The notes below the pieces were generated by a model, which was given only the letters and a program-made list of their open reading frames with translations, was not told the origin of the DNA and did not search any database. DNA of 64,000 nucleotides from Leptolyngbya boryana PCC 6306. Lineage in GTDB: Bacteria; Cyanobacteriota; Cyanobacteriia; Leptolyngbyales; Leptolyngbyaceae. Positions 1-8,704 of this stretch are shown in pieces; within the stretch, counting starts at the first letter, position 1, and each line of letters opens with the position of its first letter. Both the position numbers and the translations under genes were made by a program. Location: the NCBI RefSeq assembly GCF_000353285.1, contig NZ_KB731324.1, positions 948,577 through 1,012,576 of the forward strand, read 5' to 3'.

Positions 1-935
1 TTGGAACTGGCTTTCATCCTGAGCTAACCGGACGGGAGAATGTGTATCTCAATGGCGCGATTTTGGGAATGAGTCGATCGGAGATTGCGCGCAAGTTTGA
101 TCAGATTGTTGATTTTGCTGAGGTTGAGCGGTTTTTAGATACACCTGTCAAACGGTATTCTTCGGGGATGTATGTGCGCTTAGCATTTGCAGTAGCAGCA
201 CATCTAGAGCCAGAAATTTTGATTGTGGATGAGGTTTTAGCCGTCGGAGATACCCAATTTCAGCAGAAGTGTCTGAATAAGATGGAAGAGGTGGGAAAAG
301 AGGGACGAACTGTTTTGTTTGTCAGCCACAATATGCAGACGATTAGCGCTTTATGCAATCAGGCGATCGTGCTGGAGGCAGGACAGGTTGCGTTTCATGG
401 AGAAGTACAAGCCGCGATCGACGTTTATTTAGAAAACTCTTATCAGTTGATGAGCCGGATTCCTTTGCTGGAAAGACGCGATCGTACGGGTTCAGGAAGA
501 GTGAAAGTCTCTAGCTTTCGCGTCTTAGATGCACAAGGACAAGCTGTTGAAATTCTTCAATCTGGCTTAGATTATGAGTTTGAGTTTGGCTATGTCAACT
601 ACTCAGGTCAAGCTTTAGAGAGTGTGATTGTTAGCTTTGCCGTTTCAGACGATAAAGGACAAACTATCCTATTGCTCAGAACGAGTTTTACAGATAGTAA
701 CGTTGTTTTGAATGCGAATTCAGGCGTTGTGAGATGTCGATTAAATCAGCTACCGTTAGCAAACAGCACGTATCGCTTACCTATCTTCTTCTCTTATCGC
801 GAATCTGAAGTACTGGATTATCTACAAGATGCAGTTTCGATTGTGGTAGAAGGCGGGGATTTCTTTGGGACTGGAAGTGCAGGATTGCCTCAGAAGTGTA
901 AGATTTTGACAAAAGCAGAATGGCGGAGTTTTTAA
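1..935 (+). CDS. wzt: Polysaccharide ABC transporter ATP-binding protein, Wzt/KpsT type (5' truncated)
   Basis: The gene enters from the left edge: the reading frame is open from base 3, so the GTG at 42 is an internal valine. The visible part has an ABC signature variant ([12 protein letters not shown]), Walker B ([13 protein letters not shown]) and the switch histidine (LFVSHN), so only the Walker A part is missing. After the ATPase, roughly the last 150 residues form a beta-rich region like the Wzt C-terminal substrate-binding domain. The family energises export of finished O-antigen-like chains through a two-component ABC-2 transporter at the inner membrane. The permease should lie just left of the window. 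It is the first visible gene of a glycan operon; the next gene starts 3 bases after its stop. Confidence 0.9.
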   Translation, partial: GTGFHPELTGRENVYLNGAILGMSRSEIARKFDQIVDFAEVERFLDTPVKRYSSGMYVRLAFAVAAHLEPEILIVDEVLAVGDTQFQQKCLNKMEEVGKEGRTVLFVSHNMQTISALCNQAIVLEAGQVAFHGEVQAAIDVYLENSYQLMSRIPLLERRDRTGSGRVKVSSFRVLDAQGQAVEILQSGLDYEFEFGYVNYSGQALESVIVSFAVSDDKGQTILLLRTSFTDSNVVLNANSGVVRCRLNQLPLANSTYRLPIFFSYRESEVLDYLQDAVSIVVEGGDFFGTGSAGLPQKCKILTKAEWRSF

Positions 936-938
936 CCT

Positions 939-1703
939 ATGGGAATTCGGTCAAAAATTCGGCAATTTCTGAAAAAAAGATGTCCCTGGAAATTTGTGCG
1001 ATCGCCTTTTTTGAGGTATTTTGCATTCCAAGATCCAATTGATTGCATTTTCTATGCTCTCTCGCTAACTCAGCAGCCATTTTTTATTCAAGTTGGAGCC
1101 AATGATGGAATTAATGGCGATCCAATTTATCCGTTTATTTTGAAGTGGAATTGGTCGGGAGTTAAAGTTGAGCCTGTTCGTTATATTTTTCAGGAGTTAG
1201 AGAAGAACTTTAAAGATTTCTCCAATATTATTTTGGAAAATAGCGCGATCGCTCATACAAATAACTCCCAAAAATTCTACTATTTAAAGCAAGACAGTGC
1301 TGCACCTGAATGGTATAGCCAGCTTGGTTCATTCTCGCTCCCAACGATTCTAAAACATGCTCAATGGATTCCAGATTTAGAAGAGCGACTAATGACAAGC
1401 GATGTCCCTTGTTTGACCTTTGAAGAACTTTGTGATAAACATCATATCCATCATATTGATGTTATCCATATTGATACAGAAGGATATGATTTTGAAATTA
1501 TTAAACTCATTGACTTTGAAAAATTTAGACCTGCGATCGTGCTTTATGAACATAAGCATCTAAACGTATCAGATCAGCACTTATGCCGTCAGCATCTTGA
1601 AAGTTTCGGTTATCAGTTTATTTCAACTTCAAGAGATACGTTAGCCGTTTTAGAATCGCCTCAACTTCACAAAGCTTGGAATATCGTAATAGGTACAAGA
1701 TGA
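939..1703 (+). CDS. FkbM-family SAM-dependent methyltransferase
   Basis: 254 aa. It has the FkbM pattern: FIQVGANDG (SAM-binding loop) near residue 50, a VEP motif about 30 residues later, and IDVIHIDTEGYDFEII with the conserved DTEG late in the protein, followed by LYEHKHL. FkbM proteins O-methylate sugars or small molecules. In a polysaccharide operon the likely job is methylating a sugar of the exported chain, for example as a cap, but the substrate cannot be read from sequence. It starts 3 bases after the ABC ATPase stop and overlaps the next gene by ATGA, so translation is probably coupled. Confidence 0.85.
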   Translation: MGIRSKIRQFLKKRCPWKFVRSPFLRYFAFQDPIDCIFYALSLTQQPFFIQVGANDGINGDPIYPFILKWNWSGVKVEPVRYIFQELEKNFKDFSNIILENSAIAHTNNSQKFYYLKQDSAAPEWYSQLGSFSLPTILKHAQWIPDLEERLMTSDVPCLTFEELCDKHHIHHIDVIHIDTEGYDFEIIKLIDFEKFRPAIVLYEHKHLNVSDQHLCRQHLESFGYQFISTSRDTLAVLESPQLHKAWNIVIGTR

Positions 1704-2473
1704 GTATTCGAGTTTTTATTGGTTCTGGAGAAGCCAGTTTAGTCGAGCGCAAGGTTTTAATCTATTCCTTACGGAAACACGCGCAGCAAGATTTAGATAT
1801 TTACGTTTTGAACGGGACTCATAATGCGATCGAGCGAAATGATCAAGAACCGGTTCCTGCGCCGATGTCGCTCAAAATTAAATATCAAAACGTCACTGAA
1901 TTTAGTTTGTATCGCTACCTTATCCCAAAAATTTGTAATTATCAGGGCAAGGCAATTTATCTCGACTCAGATACAGTTTGCCTCACCGATATTTCAGAGT
2001 TATATGAGATCGATTTAGGCATTCACCACTTTCTTGCTAAACAAGAATATGGTGGAAATTGGGGATTAAGCGTAATGCTGATGGATTGTGAAAAGTGCTA
2101 TTTTGATCTCGATAGGTATTTTCTTGATATCGAAAAGCAGCGCTATACTTACACAGATTTTAATCGAATGAGTTCAGCCTTTCTGAAGCATCATCCTTTC
2201 GCGATCGCTGAACTTGACCCCAACTGGAACGTATTCGATTTTCACAATTCGGAAACGAAATTGATTCACTATACCAATCTATTTACTCAACCTTGGAAAG
2301 CTTACAATCACCCCTACGGCGAATTGTGGTTTCAATACTTTCATGAAGCGATAGATGCAGGGATTTTGACAGAACGGGATATTGAGTTAAGCGTTTTACG
2401 ATCGTATATTCGCCCCGATATTCGAGAAGGAAACTTTTCTAGAAAATCTTTACTGAGCCGAATACTGCGATGA
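1700..2473 (+). CDS. GT8-like glycosyltransferase
   Basis: 257 aa from the ATG at 1700, which overlaps the previous TGA as ATGA. An upstream in-frame start at 1676 would add 8 residues inside the previous gene and is less likely. GT-A features of family 8 are present: an N-terminal Rossmann strand (IRVFIGSG), the TEFSLYRYLIP helix, YLDSDTV with the metal-binding DxD, and a later histidine motif (KLIHYT) before a QPWK segment. Family members transfer hexoses from nucleotide sugars with retention. The gene probably adds one sugar of the repeat unit made by this operon. Donor and acceptor are unknown. Confidence 0.75.
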   Translation: MSIRVFIGSGEASLVERKVLIYSLRKHAQQDLDIYVLNGTHNAIERNDQEPVPAPMSLKIKYQNVTEFSLYRYLIPKICNYQGKAIYLDSDTVCLTDISELYEIDLGIHHFLAKQEYGGNWGLSVMLMDCEKCYFDLDRYFLDIEKQRYTYTDFNRMSSAFLKHHPFAIAELDPNWNVFDFHNSETKLIHYTNLFTQPWKAYNHPYGELWFQYFHEAIDAGILTERDIELSVLRSYIRPDIREGNFSRKSLLSRILR

Positions 2474-3456
2474 AAACTTCTGTTTTAATCAATAACTATA
2501 ATTATCAGACCTATGTGATTGATGCGATCGAGAGCGTTCTCAATCAATCAGCCCAAGCCGATGAAATCATTATTGTAGATGATTGCTCAACCGATCAATC
2601 TGCCCAAGTCTTACAAGATTTTCTAAATTCAAAGTCCCCCATTCTGGGAGATTTAGGGGGCACGATTCCCTCTAATCGAAGCCCAAATATCAATCTCATC
2701 TTAAAAAAGAAAAACGAAGGACAACTTGCAGCATTTCAAGACGGATTCAACGCTGCCACAGGTGAGCTTATTTTCTTCTTAGACGCAGACGACGTATACC
2801 AAGAAACCTATATCGAAACCGTTCTAAACTTTTACCAAAATCATCCAGCTTGTGACTTTCTATTTACCAGTTCAGAACTTTTTGGTAACGAAGAAAGAAT
2901 TGCAACTTGTTACACCCACACTCGTGATCTTGGCTATTCAAAAATCAGCACCCTATATCGAAGAACTTGGATTGGACATCGCACTTCCACCCTTTCGATG
3001 AAGCGGCATGTTCTCGAAGCAATCTTTCCCATTCCTTACTTAGAAGATTGGCGAATTCGAGCCGATGACTGTGTAACTTATGGAACATCGATCGCGAATG
3101 CCCACAAATTTTACCTCAATCAACCCCTCGTAAAATATCGAGTTCATGGCAATAATGGGTACTACGGACGCTTAAAAACACGATCGCCCGAATATTTTCA
3201 ACAGTATGAACAAGCGATCGAGCGTTTGTTCAAATTCTGGATTAAAAAATTCAATTACTCCGAAGACATTGATCAATTTGCAGGTGAGGAGTTCCGTTCA
3301 ATTCCTCACCCAACTCAACAGGAATTTGATACGTTTCAATCCATCATTCGGTGTACAAACCTGCCTAAAATTCGCAAGGGATTCATGTTAGTGTTGGCGT
3401 ATCTCTATTTCCTTCGTCACCGCAATCCTTCCGAATGTTCACCCCAAAGGAACTGA
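2470..3456 (+). CDS. Family 2 glycosyltransferase with a repeat-derived insertion
   Basis: 328 aa, overlapping the previous stop as ATGA. Classic GT2 order: SVLINNYNYQTYV at the N-terminus, IIVDDCSTDQS near residue 38, and FFLDADD with the DxD near residue 105. Between the first motif block and KKKNEGQL there are about 18 extra residues (SKSPILGDLGG and following) encoded by a palindromic genomic repeat (see 2631-2672). Reading frame and catalytic motifs remain intact, so the insertion seems tolerated in a surface loop. Substrate unknown; it is probably an inverting transferase for the surface glycan. Confidence 0.85.
   Translation: MKTSVLINNYNYQTYVIDAIESVLNQSAQADEIIIVDDCSTDQSAQVLQDFLNSKSPILGDLGGTIPSNRSPNINLILKKKNEGQLAAFQDGFNAATGELIFFLDADDVYQETYIETVLNFYQNHPACDFLFTSSELFGNEERIATCYTHTRDLGYSKISTLYRRTWIGHRTSTLSMKRHVLEAIFPIPYLEDWRIRADDCVTYGTSIANAHKFYLNQPLVKYRVHGNNGYYGRLKTRSPEYFQQYEQAIERLFKFWIKKFNYSEDIDQFAGEEFRSIPHPTQQEFDTFQSIIRCTNLPKIRKGFMLVLAYLYFLRHRNPSECSPQRN
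2631..2672. repeat. Palindromic repeat inserted in frame in a coding region
   Basis: The stretch begins AAAGTCCCCCATTCTGGG and continues to ATTTAGGGGGC. It is an imperfect hairpin-forming sequence of the AAGTCCCCC...GGGGGATTTAGGGGGC type that I recall as a dispersed intergenic repeat in many cyanobacteria. Here it sits inside the GT2 gene and keeps the frame open. The outer CCCCC and GGGGG blocks are clear. Confidence 0.6.
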
Positions 3457-5036
3457 TACTGCGCCCGAAACCCGCTTCACTCTCAGATTTCGACCTTACT
3501 CAGCCCTCAACTCGCATCATCGCCTGTCCTGATCCTCCCATCGAAGCTGTTCGAGCAGGTCACGCGATCGCAATTCCTGACAACACTTTCAACATTCGTC
3601 CCCTCCTCAAACAGCTTCCATTCCAGCCCGATCTCGTCAGTCTGTCTGCCCGTGTCATGACCTTTCTGCCGCGCGGACTCCACACGTTGAACTGTCCAAC
3701 TGTAATGAAATTGGGAGACACTTTTCACTTAGGCGATGGTGGGTTGAGTCGAATGGTGAGCTATTGCAAGCATCTCAATTGTGATTACCACTGGACATAT
3801 CAAAGCCCTCAGCATCTTCACTTCTTTACTGAGGCAGGACTAAGAAATGTATTTTGGTTGCCTGGGTCGATCGTCATTGATCCATATATTCCTCAACTCT
3901 CAGAGAAGCAGTACGCCGTTATTTTTCGCGGTTCTGAATCAGAATTACACCAGTATCGAACCCATATTTTGAATGTAGTCCGAACATCTGGAATTGACAT
4001 AGATGTATGCCAAAAAGACTACACTAGCTCTCTAGAAGACTATGCAAAAGCACGGATTGTTATCAATAGTAGTTTGAATGGAGATCTGAATCGGCGTGTG
4101 TTTGAAGTGCTGATGGCAGGAGGTTTTTTACTCACCGATCGCATTCGTCCGCAGTCTGGACTCTTTGAACTCTTTGAAGAAGGCAAGCATTTTGAATGCT
4201 ACGGCAATGAGACAGAACTCATCGAGAAAATTCAGTTCTACCTTGCTCGTCCTCAAAAAGCGAACCAAATTGCCCAAGCTGGACATGAGCATTTTCTCAC
4301 TCATTACTCTCAACCAACAGTCCAGCAACAACTATATCGATCGATTTTCAACAAGCTCGAATTTCCCAAACACGATCGACGATTGCACACCTCAACCCGG
4401 CTTCAAACTCGTCTCAAACTCTACGAACTCATTCAAGAACTTCATCGCATCTATCCTAAACTCAAGATTCTGTGTTGGCGAACTTGCTCAACGATCGTCG
4501 CAGACCTTGCAGACTTACCTCGTGCTGAACTGACTCACGTTGTTGACTCTGAGCAACTCGTACAGACCCAAACAGACTATCTACAGGCAGGGCTGCAAGT
4601 CAATGTACAAGATCTGCAGCCTGATCCAGGTGGAGAATTTCAAATTGTAGTCATGAGTGGAGTGGATCGTGCCTTAGAGCAGCAGATTCAACAGAGTACA
4701 AATCTACTTTGCGATCGCGGTTTTTTCATCATTGTTCAGCCCTTTAACTTCTTTGCAATCCCACAATTGAATCAATGGATGAGAAATCAGAACTGTATTC
4801 CAATTCAGTTATCCATTCGCTTGTTCAATCAGAACTATGATCTAGCACTTGAACAGCATGGACTACTTTATCAAAAACTTTCTGCTCAAGCTGATTCAGC
4901 AAGGTTGCAGGACAAAGCAGACTTAGTAATAACTGAGATTCGAGCCAGTAGAATAATAAAAACTCAGATCAAAACGGCTCCAATCATTCGTTGCATTCTA
5001 TCTCTAATTCGGAAGCTGCGATCGCGCTTTCGCTAG
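3435..5036 (+). CDS. CgeB/GT4-like glycosyltransferase with an extra C-terminal domain
   Basis: 533 aa, starting 22 bases inside the previous gene. The first ~300 residues look like a GT-B enzyme of the CgeB/GT4-like type: the core ends with RRVFEVLMAGGFLLTDRI, a helix with ELFEEGKHF, then ELIEKIQFYLARP and a HEHFLTHYS tail, the usual C-terminal pattern for these proteins. The last ~190 residues form a second domain with a Rossmann-like run (LKILCWRTCSTIVADL, then EFQIVVMSGVDRAL) that loosely resembles a degenerate methyltransferase, without a recognisable SAM loop. The combination is unusual and the second function is unknown. Confidence 0.65.
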   Translation: MFTPKELILRPKPASLSDFDLTQPSTRIIACPDPPIEAVRAGHAIAIPDNTFNIRPLLKQLPFQPDLVSLSARVMTFLPRGLHTLNCPTVMKLGDTFHLGDGGLSRMVSYCKHLNCDYHWTYQSPQHLHFFTEAGLRNVFWLPGSIVIDPYIPQLSEKQYAVIFRGSESELHQYRTHILNVVRTSGIDIDVCQKDYTSSLEDYAKARIVINSSLNGDLNRRVFEVLMAGGFLLTDRIRPQSGLFELFEEGKHFECYGNETELIEKIQFYLARPQKANQIAQAGHEHFLTHYSQPTVQQQLYRSIFNKLEFPKHDRRLHTSTRLQTRLKLYELIQELHRIYPKLKILCWRTCSTIVADLADLPRAELTHVVDSEQLVQTQTDYLQAGLQVNVQDLQPDPGGEFQIVVMSGVDRALEQQIQQSTNLLCDRGFFIIVQPFNFFAIPQLNQWMRNQNCIPIQLSIRLFNQNYDLALEQHGLLYQKLSAQADSARLQDKADLVITEIRASRIIKTQIKTAPIIRCILSLIRKLRSRFR

Positions 5037-5062
5037 TTCTGAAGTCATCGTCACACCTGTCA

Positions 5063-6595
5063 ATGAACATAAAATCGATCCAACCCTTTAGGCTTCTTGT
5101 TGTGATCCTATTGCTGCTTGGTATTTTTTTCCGATTTGCGTCCCTCGGAGAACGACCTTACTGGCATGATGAGGCACATACGTTACTGAGATCATCGGGC
5201 TATACGCTCACAGAAATTACAACTCAAATTTTTAATACTCAAATCCTCGATCGCGATCAGGTGCTCAAATTTCAACAGCTTTCATCTGAGAAAACTGAAT
5301 TTGATGTTGTACGCTCTTTAGCAACTGAAGAACCGCATCGAGCACCTCTGTTTTATACACTTTTACATTATTGGATGCGATGGTTTGGCAACGATCTCAC
5401 TTCACTCAGAATATTACCAAGCCTGCTAAGCTTGCTCGTTTTTCCAGCGATCTACTGGCTCTGTCTTGAGTTATTTGGTTTGCCATCTACTGGATGGATC
5501 GCGATCGCACTGGTCAGTGTTTCGCCATTTCAGGTTTACTATGCTCAAGAAGTCAGAGAATATTCTCTGTGGGCGGCAACGACTTTGTTTACTTCCGCTG
5601 CATATCTTCATGCAATGCGATCTCCAAAAAAATTAGCTTGGAGCCTATATAGCGTTTCAATCATTCTATCGCTATATACGTCTCTGTTATCGCTTCTGAT
5701 TTGGGTAGGTCATTGCATTCATGCGATCGCATCTCAGAAAGTGAAACTGACGAAACCTATGAGTGCTTTTCTCAAAGCTTCATTCCTTGGATTCCTTGGA
5801 TATTTACCTTGGCTATTCTTTGTAGCCGTGAACCTGTCACAGGTCGAAAGAAGCAATGCTTGGATGTTTCAACCGACTCCGCTCCACACGTTGCTAGAGA
5901 GTTGGGTGACGAATTATCAATTTATCTTTCTGAAACGCAGTCTAGCGGGTTCTTGGAGCTTTTTATTTACAACTGCGATCGGGCTTCTCACCTTTCTTTC
6001 CGCGCGATCGCTGATTCTCCGTACCCGAAAAGCAACCTGGGTATTGATTGCACTTTTAGTTTTACCGTTACTCATTACTTTTGTTGTTCCTGACTTGATC
6101 TGGGGCGGATTACGATCGACGAATGGGCGCTACTTTGTCCCGTGCTATTTAGGGATTCAGCTTGCAGTTGCACATCTGTTTGCAACTCAGCTAAAAAATG
6201 GCTCAAATCTTCTACAGAAAGCATTTTGGCGGTTCGCATTGGTCAGTATTCTTACCGCAGGTGTGCTTTCATGTACGGTGCAGATGTTTCAAAATCGCCT
6301 GAGTGAAGATTTAGCGATCGCATCGATGATCAATCAAGCTGAAAATGCGATCGTCGTTAGTGCAGAAGAGTCTTATCAGGGAGGCGGCACGATCGGCGAT
6401 ATCCTAACATTAAGCCATCTCGTTCAGCCGAGTACAAAATTCCAGCTTGCGATTCGACATCAAGTTCCATCGCTTCCAAATCAACCGAATTTATATCTCT
6501 ATAAACCTCTTACCTACCTAAAACAGAACCTCCAGCAAACCTATACACTCCAACCTATCTACAAAGATAAGCTCTTTCAACTTCTTCCCAAATGA
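5063..6595 (+). CDS. GT39/ArnT-like membrane glycosyltransferase
   Basis: 510 aa from the ATG at 5063, 26 bases after the previous stop; an upstream start at 4991 would overlap the neighbour. The protein starts with a membrane helix (FRLLVVILLLLGIFFRF) followed by the conserved extracytoplasmic motif RPYWHDEA, whose Asp-Glu pair is the catalytic mark of PMT/ArnT-type transferases. About ten further hydrophobic segments follow. The family uses lipid-linked sugars and acts on the periplasmic face. It may decorate the glycan or a lipid carrier. The stop overlaps the next start as ATGA. Confidence 0.8.
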   Translation: MNIKSIQPFRLLVVILLLLGIFFRFASLGERPYWHDEAHTLLRSSGYTLTEITTQIFNTQILDRDQVLKFQQLSSEKTEFDVVRSLATEEPHRAPLFYTLLHYWMRWFGNDLTSLRILPSLLSLLVFPAIYWLCLELFGLPSTGWIAIALVSVSPFQVYYAQEVREYSLWAATTLFTSAAYLHAMRSPKKLAWSLYSVSIILSLYTSLLSLLIWVGHCIHAIASQKVKLTKPMSAFLKASFLGFLGYLPWLFFVAVNLSQVERSNAWMFQPTPLHTLLESWVTNYQFIFLKRSLAGSWSFLFTTAIGLLTFLSARSLILRTRKATWVLIALLVLPLLITFVVPDLIWGGLRSTNGRYFVPCYLGIQLAVAHLFATQLKNGSNLLQKAFWRFALVSILTAGVLSCTVQMFQNRLSEDLAIASMINQAENAIVVSAEESYQGGGTIGDILTLSHLVQPSTKFQLAIRHQVPSLPNQPNLYLYKPLTYLKQNLQQTYTLQPIYKDKLFQLLPK

Positions 6596-7797
6596 AGCGA
6601 ATTATCACCTGCCAAGGAAGTATCCAACTCATTGCTGCATTATCAGCGCTCTTGCATCGAGGGCAGTTGAGAGACTCCCAAAATTACCTCGTCATCTATG
6701 AGCTTTATGCTCCTGAACAGCAGCATTATGAGTTTGCAACCTTTATCGAGCAGATGGCGAGATCGATTTGTGAATGGGAGGAGATCGTCTATCTCACCCC
6801 TGATCAACTGAATGCAATTGGTCACAAACTCGACTCGACTCGACCCGCTCAAATTTATAGCCAAGTTCATCGCTGGCTCGGACTCGATCGAGCCGATGAA
6901 ATCTATCTCTGTCGCAACTGGCAATTGACGAATCAGCTTTTACTCAATGCCTATCCCTCTGCTTATCGAGTCTGCTACGGTGACGGCATCGGGCTTTATT
7001 TCTCAGAGCATTCAGCCGTCGTTCGTCGCCCGTTTACGCCGCCTCCAACCCGTGATCAAATTTTCGATTGGACTTGGTGGAAACTACGATCGCTCTGGCA
7101 TCGAATTCGTGAACGCCTGAAGTTAAAAACAAAGCTCTACTCTCTGCCTTTTGATATTGGCTACTTTGTGCTGCCTGACATTTTTGGAGAAACGCCACCC
7201 ATGCCAAGCGTCAAGCTTGCGCCAGTGCAGCTCCTCAACTTGTTTGAGCAATTCACCTCATTTGTCGATGACGATCGCGTAGCTGAAATTCAATCCATCA
7301 TTCAAGATTCGCCAGTTTCAATTCTACTCACTTCCAACTTTTCAGAAGGAGAACGCTTACCTCAAGCTCGTGAAATTCACGCCTACTATGAATTTCTTAG
7401 CTCACACAGCATTCCACCCGATAGTGTCTTGATCATCAAACCTCATCCTAGAGATGATCCCAATAAGATTAAAGAATTGCAGAAACTATGTTCTCATTTA
7501 TATCGTGAAGTCATTCTCCTGACTGATTCAAATCTGTTCTTTTTACCCTTTGAAATTTTCTTTCTCAAAGCTTTTACTCAAAAAAAGCAGAACATTCGTA
7601 TCTTTGCCGTCAGTTCTGCTTTTTTGTCCTTACAGCTTCTCTTCGATCTACCAAGCTTCATTGGATTCGGAGCAGATTTAACTACACAATCGTTTTATCC
7701 AGACTTTGTGGATGCCCGCTTAGAGCATGAACAAACCTTACATGAAGCTTGCTATCGTTTACAGTCCGCTTTGAATTCTCAACAAGACGTGCTATGA
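6592..7797 (+). CDS. Polysialyltransferase-family-like glycosyltransferase
   Basis: 401 aa. The N-terminus (MKRIITCQGSIQLIAALSAL) and the late motif IIKPHPRDD resemble the alpha-2,8-polysialyltransferase/GT52-type proteins: GT-B fold, with a KPHP nucleotide-sugar motif. No sialic-acid synthesis gene (neuA, neuB) is visible here, so the donor need not be CMP-sialic acid. It overlaps the upstream gene by ATGA and belongs to the same operon. Recognised from pattern only; it could be another GT-B capsule-type transferase. Confidence 0.6.
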   Translation: MKRIITCQGSIQLIAALSALLHRGQLRDSQNYLVIYELYAPEQQHYEFATFIEQMARSICEWEEIVYLTPDQLNAIGHKLDSTRPAQIYSQVHRWLGLDRADEIYLCRNWQLTNQLLLNAYPSAYRVCYGDGIGLYFSEHSAVVRRPFTPPPTRDQIFDWTWWKLRSLWHRIRERLKLKTKLYSLPFDIGYFVLPDIFGETPPMPSVKLAPVQLLNLFEQFTSFVDDDRVAEIQSIIQDSPVSILLTSNFSEGERLPQAREIHAYYEFLSSHSIPPDSVLIIKPHPRDDPNKIKELQKLCSHLYREVILLTDSNLFFLPFEIFFLKAFTQKKQNIRIFAVSSAFLSLQLLFDLPSFIGFGADLTTQSFYPDFVDARLEHEQTLHEACYRLQSALNSQQDVL

Positions 7798-7825
7798 ATC
7801 GAACACCAGGTTTTGTGCGATCGCT

Positions 7826-8641
7826 ATGATTAGTATTGTGACTCCTGTTTACAATGGAGAGCAGTTCATTGAGTCCTGTCTTCAAACCGTCATTGCTCAA
7901 GCGTGCGATGAAATTGAGCATCTCATTATTGATGGCGGTTCAACAGATAGCACAGTTAGTATCATTCAAAAATATGCGAACTGCTATTCTCACATTCGCT
8001 GGATCTCTGAACCGGATCGAGGTCAATCCGATGCCATGAACAAAGGCATTCAACTTGCAAAAGGCAATGTGCTGACGTTTCTCAATGTTGATGACTACTA
8101 TGAGCTAGATACTCTAAATCAAGTTAATCAGCGCTTCAAAACGCTACCTGAACCGAGCTTTATCGTGGGAAACTGTCGAATCTGGAACGATCACGGAGAA
8201 GTGATTGATATCAATAAGCCTTCTAAGTTGCGCTTGTTTGATCTCGTTCTCGGGTTGAATATCAATCCCTATCCTTGTAATCCTTGCGCTTATTTTTATC
8301 ATCGATCGCTGCATGAGCGAGTTGGAAATTATGCGATCGAGGATCACTATTCGATGGATCTAGATTTCATTCTCCGCGTGGTTCAAGTGGCTCACGTTTA
8401 CTATGTTGATGAAATCTGGGGGAACTATCGCAGAATTGCAGGAACGAAAACGTTTATTGATATGGAAAGTGGAGAGTGCGATCGCCGAGTTCGACAAATT
8501 CTAAGAAAATATCGACAGCATCTGACTCCAGTTGAGCAATTTCAGTGGTACATCTGGAAAATTTGGCATCAATGCCGCACGATTGTCTTTTCAGCTTTAA
8601 GACTCTGTTTTAGAACGATTAAACGGTTCTTTCGTAGATAA
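7826..8641 (+). CDS. Family 2 glycosyltransferase
   Basis: 271 aa. Standard GT2 signature: ISIVTPVYNGEQFIESCL at the N-terminus, LIIDGGSTDST near residue 34, PDRGQSDAMNKG and FLNVDDYYE (DxD-equivalent) near residue 93. The WISEPDRGQSDAMNKG version is typical of WcaA/WaaE-like transferases of O-antigen and capsule loci. It is the last gene of the operon, 28 bases after the polysialyltransferase-like gene and just before a strong hairpin terminator. Confidence 0.85.
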   Translation: MISIVTPVYNGEQFIESCLQTVIAQACDEIEHLIIDGGSTDSTVSIIQKYANCYSHIRWISEPDRGQSDAMNKGIQLAKGNVLTFLNVDDYYELDTLNQVNQRFKTLPEPSFIVGNCRIWNDHGEVIDINKPSKLRLFDLVLGLNINPYPCNPCAYFYHRSLHERVGNYAIEDHYSMDLDFILRVVQVAHVYYVDEIWGNYRRIAGTKTFIDMESGECDRRVRQILRKYRQHLTPVEQFQWYIWKIWHQCRTIVFSALRLCFRTIKRFFRR

Positions 8642-8648
8642 ATAGAAC

Positions 8649-8690
8649 ATCCCCCATTGCTTCTGAGCCGAATGCAATGGGGGATTTTTG
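8649..8690 (+). terminator. Intrinsic terminator closing the glycan operon
   Basis: A 12-bp perfect stem (ATCCCCCATTGC at 8649-8660 with GCAATGGGGGAT at 8674-8685) with a 13-base loop is followed by TTTTT. It lies 8 bases after the last glycosyltransferase stop and before the convergent protease gene. The T-tract favours the plus strand. Confidence 0.85.
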
Positions 8691-8704
8691 AAAAAATGCC
8701 TGAG

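Noticed and set aside
5701-6093. 130-codon frame inside the GT39 gene
   Set aside because: It is a shadow in another frame of a clear membrane glycosyltransferase.
8649-8690. Hairpin as a copy of the CCCCC...GGGGG repeat seen at 2631
   Set aside because: It is a perfect stem with a T-tract placed right after the operon, so a terminator explains it better.
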